NCBI GenBank assembly: GCA_016291595.1
Contig: JAEEXN010000023.1
Location: 1-34,983 of the forward strand
Direction of reading: 5' to 3'
Length of the DNA stretch: 34,983 nucleotides
Origin: Prevotella sp.
GTDB lineage: Bacteria; Bacteroidota; Bacteroidia; Bacteroidales; Bacteroidaceae
This document shows positions 17,072-24,800 of this stretch, one piece after another. The notes beneath the pieces were generated by a model. It saw only the letters and a list, made by a program, of their open reading frames with translations. It searched no databases and was not told the origin of the DNA. Made by a program: the position numbers and the translations under genes. Position 1 is the first letter of the stretch; every line of letters starts with the position of its first letter.

Positions 17072-17190
17072 CCCTCTGCCGAATTGGAGTAGCCCTCTGT
17101 TGAATTGGAGTAGCCTTCTGCCGAGCAGGAGCAGCCTACGGCTACAAACGTTTAGCCTTCTGCCAGACGGGGGTAGTGTTCTGTGGATTT
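17065..17190. repeat. 21-bp tandem array starting at the cmk stop codon
   Basis: Six units of exactly 21 bp start at 17065, 17086, 17107, 17128, 17149 and 17170, with core GGAGTAGCCCTCTGCC. The first three are nearly identical and the last three are degenerate. The cmk stop TAG is part of unit 1. TAG recurs in the cmk frame at the same position in units 2, 3, 5 and 6, while unit 4 has CAG. The array is probably non-coding. Confidence 0.9.
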
Positions 17191-17510
17191 AATAGTTTGT
17201 TCTACTGCCCTGCAGGTTACATTCTGAACAAGTCATTTTCGTTGTAAAAACTGGATACAGGCTGGTTGCATCATGGTTGATGATTGACGATGTTGCAATC
17301 AGCCATTTTTTATGTTGTAATCAGTCGATTAATTACACTTCAATTAGGCATTAATCAGAGCGTAATCAGGCATTAGTTAGAGGCTAATAAGTCATCGATT
17401 GAAGTGTAATTAGGCATTTATTGAAAGATAGCCACGAATTTGGCGGATTCGTGTTCTGTTTTTCTCTCCGTACTTGGAAGAATCAAATAGCAGTACTCAC
17501 TAAAAAAATA
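17191..17510. other. Non-coding stretch between cmk and the phospholipase-like gene
   Basis: No open frame of note is present. It holds the 22-bp array described separately (17327-17423). The rest, including GC-poor sequence to 17510, shows no gene, RNA or clear hairpin to me. Confidence 0.6.
17327..17423. repeat. 22-bp tandem array, copy B (reverse orientation of copy A)
   Basis: Units start at 17327, 17349, 17371 and 17393, each 22 bp, plus a partial unit to 17423. The core TAATCAGGCATTA is the reverse complement of the core in 247-368, and the match extends to AGAGCNTAATCAGGCATTA. It lies in the gap before the phospholipase-like gene. Confidence 0.85.
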
Positions 17511-17542
17511 TTTGCAACTTATTCCATTTTTCCCTATCTTTG
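17511..17542 (+). promoter_or_regulatory. Consensus promoter of the phospholipase-like gene
   Basis: TTTG (17511-17514), 20 bases, then TATCTTTG (17535-17542): a full match to the Bacteroidetes housekeeping promoter. The leader is about 30 bases before ATG 17580. Confidence 0.8.
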
Positions 17543-17579
17543 TGACTACAATCAGAACAAACTCTAAACAACAACAGTT

Positions 17580-18521
17580 ATGAAGAAGTATACACATGCA
17601 TGGTTAGCTTTCATGGCTATCAAACGACTGCAGTTTGCAGACATTCCTGAGGATTTGAGGGACGACGCCAAGAGTCTGGTGAAATGGTTTAAGGACTACA
17701 GGGACTTCGTTATCAAAGGTTCTTGGTATCCTGATGAAGTATTCAAGGACATGAACACGAGCCATATCGTGAAATATCGCCCAGACGAGAAATCTACCGA
17801 TATCTCGTTCAGGAAGATGCCCAACACGCTGAAGATCTACCGGCTGGGAATCAAGTCGGAATTTTACAAGAAGCCTTTCACGATAGAGAAGGGTAACTTG
17901 GCCGACAGATGCGAGTCGATAGCACATAGTATTGTTGATAATTTCAAGATTCTGCGTAAAGAGGATAAAGGCTCTCCGATGAGTACGTCGTGCAACCATA
18001 TTGCCACACGTTTCTTCATCCTTAGCCATTACATCGCCGACTGTCACATGCCGCTGCATTGCGATTCGCGCGCTTTCTCCAGCGATAGTAATATTCACGG
18101 GTTTATCGAGGAAGAATGGGACAAGCAAATCAAGAAATCCTATCGCGTGGACTTTGATAACGAGCGCTTCTACTACGACCCTGAGGGATATCCGCTGCAT
18201 ACCTCACCGACTCCGCTCGTAGCTGCCGTTGAGGAAGAGATTGTCAACCGTGAGTATTTTCATGGATGGGGAGCAGGGTGTAAGAATACATGGGACTATA
18301 TGAGCGGAATCTCACAGTATTCTTATCTGATGGCCTATCGGATGATTCCAAAGGAATACGACAACAAGAACCTGACAAAAGATAAATTCAAGGAACTTGA
18401 TGCGTGGAAGAATTTCGATGATTACAGCTTGACGATATTTGCCGATGCCGTCGATTCAATAGCCCGTGTCTGGTTGCATATTTGGATCAGGTACAGAGAT
18501 TGGGCAAACCTCAGAAAGTAG
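17580..18521 (+). CDS. Zinc phospholipase C / S1-P1 nuclease-fold protein, no signal peptide
   Basis: A 313-aa helical protein with the trinuclear zinc pattern of bacterial phospholipase C and S1/P1 nucleases: His6, Asp52, His62, then His150-x3-Asp154-x-His156-Met-Pro-Leu-His160, then His173-x3-Glu177. The Glu in the last pair and the short spacing from His160 fit phospholipase C better than P1 nuclease, which uses Asp. Known members are secreted and use the amino group of a mature N-terminal Trp as a zinc ligand. Here there is no signal peptide and that Trp is absent, so it should be cytoplasmic with an altered zinc site. Substrate is unknown. It ends seven bases from the convergent ispH gene. 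Confidence 0.7.
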   Translation: MKKYTHAWLAFMAIKRLQFADIPEDLRDDAKSLVKWFKDYRDFVIKGSWYPDEVFKDMNTSHIVKYRPDEKSTDISFRKMPNTLKIYRLGIKSEFYKKPFTIEKGNLADRCESIAHSIVDNFKILRKEDKGSPMSTSCNHIATRFFILSHYIADCHMPLHCDSRAFSSDSNIHGFIEEEWDKQIKKSYRVDFDNERFYYDPEGYPLHTSPTPLVAAVEEEIVNREYFHGWGAGCKNTWDYMSGISQYSYLMAYRMIPKEYDNKNLTKDKFKELDAWKNFDDYSLTIFADAVDSIARVWLHIWIRYRDWANLRK

Positions 18522-18528
18522 GCATCCT

Positions 18529-19488
18529 TTATTCGTCGTCAGAAGTGTTCGTGTCTATGTTGGAGTGGGCGATAATATAATCGCGACACTCCTCCATCAG
18601 CCATTTGGGGGTGCTTGTGGCTCCACAGATGCCAATGGTCTTAACTCCTTGCAGCCATTTGGCATCTATTTCCGCGGCACTCTCAATCTGGTAGCTGTTG
18701 GAATTCACGCGGCGGCATTCGCCGAAAAGCACCTTGCCATTGCTGCTCTTATGGCCGCAGACGAAAAGCACCAAGTCGTGTCGGGCGGCGAAATTACAGA
18801 TGTTGGGCATGCGGTTAGCCACTTGGCGGCATATCGTGTCGAAACTCATGAAAGTGGCAGATGGAGAGATGTGCTGCTGAATGTACTCGATGATGCGGTG
18901 AAACTCGCCAAGGTTCTTGGTGGTTTGCGAATAGAGATAGATATCGCGCGTGAAGTCCAGTTTGCTCACATCCTCGAAATGTGCAACCACAATTGCACGG
19001 TTGGCAGTTTGTCCTACCAATCCTAACACCTCGGCGTGGCCGGGCTTGCCAAAGATTACAATCTGCGCAGTTTCCTTTGGTTTGCTACTAATAGACGGAT
19101 TCTCATCAGAGGTCTTTTCCTCTTGTGTGGATGAGGTGGGCGCAAGCGATTGCTCGTATTGGCGTTTGATGCGTCGTTGCAACTGAAGCACCACAGGGCA
19201 GGTGGCATCGATAATCTCAATGTCGTTGCGCTTGGCAAGCTCGTAAGTCTCTGGCGGCTCGCCATGCGCCCGAAGCAACACTTTCACGTGGTGCAGTTGT
19301 CGCATCTGCTCGTGGTTGATGGTGATAAGCCCCATCTGGCGCAGACGCTCACACTCCATACCATTGTGCACTATGTCGCCAAGACAATAGAGCTGGCTGC
19401 CGGCAGCCAACTCCTCTTCTGCTTTTTTGATGGCAGTGGTTACGCCGAAGCAAAAGCCACTGCCATTGTCTATCTCTATCTTTAGCAT
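18529..19488 (-). CDS. ispH: 4-hydroxy-3-methylbut-2-enyl diphosphate reductase
   Basis: A 319-aa iron-sulfur enzyme that makes IPP and DMAPP in the last step of the non-mevalonate pathway. The three cluster cysteines are in GFCFGV, DATCPVV and GICGATSTP. ATG 19488 (MLKIEIDNGSGFCFG) is used; the open frame upstream has no family similarity. Between the second and third cysteine a Ser/Glu/Lys-rich insert (about residues 118-140, SSTQEEKTSDENPSISSKP) is longer than in typical IspH and looks disordered. It follows meaB by 34 bases and supplies precursors for the polyprenyl synthase. Confidence 0.95.
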   Translation of the reverse strand: MLKIEIDNGSGFCFGVTTAIKKAEEELAAGSQLYCLGDIVHNGMECERLRQMGLITINHEQMRQLHHVKVLLRAHGEPPETYELAKRNDIEIIDATCPVVLQLQRRIKRQYEQSLAPTSSTQEEKTSDENPSISSKPKETAQIVIFGKPGHAEVLGLVGQTANRAIVVAHFEDVSKLDFTRDIYLYSQTTKNLGEFHRIIEYIQQHISPSATFMSFDTICRQVANRMPNICNFAARHDLVLFVCGHKSSNGKVLFGECRRVNSNSYQIESAAEIDAKWLQGVKTIGICGATSTPKWLMEECRDYIIAHSNIDTNTSDDE

Positions 19489-19522
19489 TGAATTCTGACG
19501 AAGCCTAATCGGCTGACGGGAA

Positions 19523-20617
19523 CTAAAAAGACTTAAAATACAAATCGAGCAAATCCTGTGCAGCGGCAAACGACGTCTTGCCACCATTCAGAACGGATTG
19601 TTCAGCCTCCTGTAACTTGTCCTCAATCAGCGGATTGTGATAGAAAGAGTTACGCAGATGCTCGTTGATGCTCTCGTACATCCAGTATTTCGACTGTTCA
19701 TTACGACGATATTGGAAGTAACCGTTCTGCTTCACAAAAGCCATGTATTCGTAAATCATGTCCCACACTTCTTTCACACCAGTGCCGTAGAAACCGCTGT
19801 AGCATAGCACCTTAGGCAGCCATCCGCTCTCGGGCATGGGGAAGAAGTGGAGCGCGTTGCGGAAATTGGTGGCTGCCATGTGGCACTTGTCAACATTGTT
19901 TCCGTCGCACTTGTTGATGACGATGCCGTCGCAAATCTCCATGATGCCACGCTTGATGCCCTGTAGCTCGTCGCCTGTTCCAGCCAGCTGGATGAGCAGG
20001 AAGAAGTCGACCATAGAGTGGCAGGCGGTCTCACTCTGTCCTACACCGACCGTCTCAACAAAAATCTTGTCAAAACCTGCTGCCTCGCAGAGGATGATAC
20101 TCTCTCGCGTCTTGCGGGCTACACCGCCCAAAGAGCCTGCAGTTGGGGAAGGACGTATGAATGCCTCCCGCCTTTGCGACAGTTTCTCCATACGCGTCTT
20201 GTCGCCAAGGATACTGCCCTTGGAGCGCTCCGAACTGGGGTCGATGGCAAGTACAGCCAGTTTTCCGCCATGCTCGTCAAGCACATGACAACCAAACTCG
20301 TCGATGGAAGTACTTTTTCCGGCACCAGGCACGCCGCTGATGCCCACACGGATAGAGTTACCGCTGAACGGCAGGCACTTCTCAATAACCTCTTGCGCCT
20401 TGGCATAATGGGTGGGATTAACGCTCTCGACGAGCGTGACGGCCTGTGATAAGATGGTAATATCGCCATTGATAATTCCTTCTACCATCTCGCCAGCCGA
20501 CATTTCGCGGCGGCGAAAGCGGTTGCGTTGCAAATAAGGATTGATGATAGAGGGCTGCTCTATGCCACTATTGACAATTAATCCTTTGTACTCTTCACTA
20601 TTCTCGGGGTGTTCCAT
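19523..20617 (-). CDS. meaB: MeaB/ArgK-type GTPase for methylmalonyl-CoA mutase
   Basis: A 364-aa G3E-family P-loop GTPase that protects and helps load adenosylcobalamin-dependent methylmalonyl-CoA mutase, used for propionate production in this group. Walker A is GVPGAGKST near residues 94-102. AIDPSSERSKGSILGDKTRM, ETVGVGQSE and NKCDG are all present. The mutase genes are not in this window. A helical C-terminal dimerisation region is visible. The 132 bases upstream, after the DUF1573 gene, show no clear promoter or terminator. Confidence 0.95.
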   Translation of the reverse strand: MEHPENSEEYKGLIVNSGIEQPSIINPYLQRNRFRRREMSAGEMVEGIINGDITILSQAVTLVESVNPTHYAKAQEVIEKCLPFSGNSIRVGISGVPGAGKSTSIDEFGCHVLDEHGGKLAVLAIDPSSERSKGSILGDKTRMEKLSQRREAFIRPSPTAGSLGGVARKTRESIILCEAAGFDKIFVETVGVGQSETACHSMVDFFLLIQLAGTGDELQGIKRGIMEICDGIVINKCDGNNVDKCHMAATNFRNALHFFPMPESGWLPKVLCYSGFYGTGVKEVWDMIYEYMAFVKQNGYFQYRRNEQSKYWMYESINEHLRNSFYHNPLIEDKLQEAEQSVLNGGKTSFAAAQDLLDLYFKSF

Positions 20618-20749
20618 AGTTATATAGTTATGTTTTTTACGTCTGAGCCACTCTCACGATAAGCTGTTTCAAGCTAACACTTTTCAATTCTCCATCTTGA
20701 TCTTGCTCACAATTCTTGTGGGTGGCGTGTTTTATGTTATAAGAATAAT

Positions 20750-21808
20750 TTATTTCACATTTAAATTGATGACAACCTTGGCACGATCCGGATCATTCGT
20801 AATCATCAGGATACGAGGCTTCGTGCGGGCACTCTTAATCTCATCCTTAATCGTTATCTTCAGCTTCGCCTCCTCGCCGGGAGCAAGATGGCGCTTATTG
20901 AGTTGTAACTGCAGACCTACGGTGAACATTTGTACTTCTTGAATGTCGAGCATGTCCTTTCCTATGTTCTGCAGGATGAGCGTAGTGGTTTTCTTTTTCT
21001 TGCCTTCGAGATTGATGTCAAGTGAGTCGGACGAGAGCTGCAGCTTAGGAGCATTCATGCGTTGGAAGTCAGTAAGGTCGCTAAAGCCAGGAAGCAACAC
21101 GGCTGACACACCGATTTCCTTGTTCGGTCCCACCTTGTCGCCAGGGAACATACCCAGATAGACGGAAGTCTGAGAGAGTCCGAAGTTACGCAGTTTCTTC
21201 GAAAGCAGCGTGATGATAGCCTCTCCTGAGTGTCCCGGGGCAATTCGCGTAGGTGAGATGTTGCCCTTCAGATAGGCGGGAAGATGCATAATGACAGGAG
21301 TGACGGTTTTCGTCGAGTTGTTCATGATATGAATCTTCTGCATAGGCATATCACCACTGTTCACATCGTCGAACTCAATCTCGTTTTTATCCACCAGCAC
21401 GTCGCCAAGCTTATAGGGATACTCGCCGGAGAAGTCAATGACTTTCTCGACTACCACACCTGTCATCGTGAGGTACATGGGTTCTTTGGATGCGTTGCTG
21501 TAAATGGCCACTTGCTTGTAGAAATGACCCAATTGGCGGGCATCGTATGTGGCCGCTACGGTGAAAGAGTCACCACCCTCGACAGGCGTACGGGGATAAT
21601 CAACCGTAGTACAACCGCAACTGGTGCGTACTTTGTTGATGATCAGTTTGGAACCGCCCTTGTTCTTCAGCTCGAAATTCACCGTTGCGGGCTTGTTATA
21701 CACTATTTTTCCGCAATCGATAGTCGCGTTTTCGGTAGTGATTCTCTGTGCGTTGATTGTCAGTGTGAGTACTGACAAGCATGAAAGTAATATTGTTTTC
21801 TTGTTCAT
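20750..21808 (-). CDS. DUF1573-family exported protein
   Basis: A 352-aa protein with a signal peptide (MNKKTILLSCLSVLTLTINAQ). At least two immunoglobulin-like beta repeats follow. The first carries the DUF1573 hallmark RTSCGCTTVDYP near residues 63-74. Function is unknown; these domains resemble ASH/MSP-type adhesion or scaffold folds. It starts nine bases after the alpha-2-macroglobulin gene, so the two are probably co-expressed in the periplasm. Confidence 0.88.
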   Translation of the reverse strand: MNKKTILLSCLSVLTLTINAQRITTENATIDCGKIVYNKPATVNFELKNKGGSKLIINKVRTSCGCTTVDYPRTPVEGGDSFTVAATYDARQLGHFYKQVAIYSNASKEPMYLTMTGVVVEKVIDFSGEYPYKLGDVLVDKNEIEFDDVNSGDMPMQKIHIMNNSTKTVTPVIMHLPAYLKGNISPTRIAPGHSGEAIITLLSKKLRNFGLSQTSVYLGMFPGDKVGPNKEIGVSAVLLPGFSDLTDFQRMNAPKLQLSSDSLDINLEGKKKKTTTLILQNIGKDMLDIQEVQMFTVGLQLQLNKRHLAPGEEAKLKITIKDEIKSARTKPRILMITNDPDRAKVVINLNVK

Positions 21809-21817
21809 AATCCTAAT

Positions 21818-24800
21818 TTATTTGACAACCAATGTCTGTGCTGCTGCGCGGGCTGTATATTCCGGTGCATATGCGCATTGGACGGTACATGTACCCGTCT
21901 CGTAGGTTCCAGGTCTGTCGACATAGAACTCGCTTTCCACAACATGCTTGCCTTTAGATAAACGGTCAAAATAGTAATTTGTTGTGTGGTCCTTCGGAGA
22001 GCAATAATATCCCCAGTGGTAGCCACTGAGCTGTTGCACGGGCTCCATACAGGCAGCGCGCTTGTCTATCACTTGTACAAAGTCGTAGTCGCGTTCAGCT
22101 GTGATTGTGATGCGGACCTTCACTTTGTCTCCCACATTCAGCGACCTAGGCGTCGGCGTTTTTCCTTTTGATGATTGTGACGAGTTGGTGACTGCTAAAA
22201 TCTCCCGTTTCACGGAGAGGCCGGCAGACGACTGTTGTATTTCGCTGACGGGCTGCATGAATTGAGCATAAAGGGCTCCCCATGAAGTGCCGTCGGATGT
22301 TTTCTTGATCGTAAGTGTCTTCATGTCGTCGCCTGTGGCTGATGTCTTCACGTAACCAAGTCCTGCGGTAGCCTTCGGCAGTTCCAGCATCTTGCCGTTC
22401 AGCGTAATCACGGCAGGCTCTTTCGTCTCAAGTATTTCTGTGCGTCCATTCAAGAAGGCATAGACGGCGTCTACACTGTTCAGCGGGGTGTCCCATGACT
22501 GTGTACGTTTGCTTTGCAGCAGCCACCGTTGCATTTCCTCTACGGTTTGTTTGTCATTTGGCTCTACAGCCTTTATGGCCTCGATGGCAGCTACCTCAGT
22601 GGGAATTTTGTAGTCGCGCCAACTGTAATAAGCCTTGCGCGTGTCGAAGTATCGCCCTTTCTCTTCAGTATAAACGGTGTACTGACGGATACTCTCCAAA
22701 TACTCTGCGGCCTTCTGGCGCTTATCGTTATGGGCTAAGATGACTGCGGCTACAGCCTTGCCATAAATAGTAAACTCGTGCGTCTGCTTGGCAAGATGCT
22801 CAACCAGATAGTCCCGGGCGTCAGCAGTTTTGCCGCTGAGCTCGGTATCGGCCAGACTCCAGATATAGAGAACGTCGACAGCGGTCTCGCTTGGACGCAA
22901 GTCTTTTATCTTGTTTTCTTTCTCGATTTTGCGCATCTCCTTCACTTCCTCAATCATCTCGTTGCCCAGATACTTCATGGCAGCCGCGAGCATCTTTGAA
23001 GTTGACTCTTGTATGTCTGTCATGACGTTCAGCCGTGTGAGCATCCTGGTGACGGCTACCGTCATGTAGAGGCTTCCCTTCATGCCGGGCCACCAGCTCC
23101 AGCTGCCGTCAGGATTCTGCAGGTTGCGAAGGTGGGTGAGATTCTGTTCTAAACGGAACTGCAACGTGTTCTCGTCGAAGAAATTGATGAGTTGCCGTTT
23201 CTGATCCGCCTCATGGTCAGCATCCATTACCCATGGAGTCTCATCGAGAACCAGTGTCTTTAATTCCTGATCTTTCTGCAGGCTGCTCATGAGCGAAGTC
23301 TCATTGCCTTGTTCCTGTTGCCAGAGTTGAATTGTCTGCTTGATGCTGGGATTCTGATGGAGGATGAAGGCTCCAAGACTGTTGGCATAGAAGGCTGTAG
23401 CCTGACTGATGACATCTTTGTCGCTACGGGCGGCAACTGTAGGCAGAGCCTGAATCATCAGCCATGCGGGATTGTTGGTGTACTCAACCGTTAATTTCGA
23501 GGAATGAGCCGGAATGTCAGTATTGTCGGTCTTGCCCTTTGGGAAAAGCTTGGCCAGGTCTATCGTCATCAGCCCGGCAGTATTCTGCGTGAAAGGCAAT
23601 GTGTTAATAACCATCTCCATGTTGGGCAGGATGGGCAGATAGTGCTGTTCGCCGTCGCTGAACGATTTGCCGTCAACGATACACTTGGCAATCAGCAGCG
23701 TGGGCCATTCTGCTTGAGGAGTACAGGTGAAGGTTACGGTGTTGGTGGAACCAGCGCCAAGCTCAACCTTCTGTGAAGTGGCAGCTATTTCCTTGCCGGT
23801 CTCAGGGTCTATGAGCAACAGCCGTGCCACGCCACTCTCACTTTTCTCGCCCGTATTGAATATACGTGCTGTGATGGTAGCCTTATCACCCTGTCGGATG
23901 AAGCGAGGCATGTTAGGCTGTATCATAATGTCTTTCTTGGCAACGGTCTCACCGTCGAGCAGTCCGTAGTTCATGTCGGTATCGTGACCTAATCCAATGA
24001 ACTTCCAAGTGGTAAGACTCTCGGGAAGGGTGAACTTCACGGCAATATTTCCGTCTTTATCTGTCACCAGGGCAGGGTAGAAGAAAGCCGTCTCATTCAG
24101 ATTCTCGCGAACCTGTTGTTCCGGAGCTCCGTTCTCAGTATTCTCCTCGCCTTTACTTTCAGTTTCTTTGGCGGCCATCTTCGTCGCACCTTTAGCCTTC
24201 ATGTCGTCTGATGCTGCTTCCATGTCTGCCATTTCGTACGCTTCCTCAGCCATAACATTGGAATTCACAGCCGCTTTGGCACGGGCTAACATAGGCTTGC
24301 TTCTCACGCCAACAGACGCTCTCATCTCATCTAATGCATATACTCCATCAAACCAATAATCCATGACAAGGAGTGAGGGGTCAATCTGATTGAAACTCAA
24401 GGCTATCACCTCTAAATATCTTTGTAAGGCGTTTCCATGCAGTTGCAGGCTGCCGTAATAGCCTCTGTTCCATTGTGTGGAGGGCAGGTTCTGATAAATT
24501 TGCGGGTCGAAATTCCAGTCATGATGCAAAATCTTGTCAAGCGACTTGTCGTACATGGCGGCGAGCAACTGTGCCTTAGCTGGCGAACCGTCCGGATAGG
24601 TGATGTTCAGCGTCCACTCTTCCTTCTGCCCGGGAGTAAGCTTGTCGCGGAATGTCTTCCACTTGAGGTTCAGACGCTTGTCGGGCATTGGGCGAGAGAT
24701 ATGTGTCTGATGCTGATACATCTCTCCTTCTTTCACCCAGGCATACGTCAGCAGCAGGCCTGAGCCGTATTCCTCCTTATAAGTAAACTGGCGCGTCAGG

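Noticed and set aside
17065..17176. Genome-wide reassignment of TAG to an amino acid
   Set aside because: The porE-like, folA and phospholipase-like genes all end in TAG at the expected family length, so TAG is an ordinary stop here.
20660..20740. Weak inverted repeat CACAA/TTGTG between meaB and the DUF1573 gene as a terminator
   Set aside because: Only five paired bases and no T-run in the right place.
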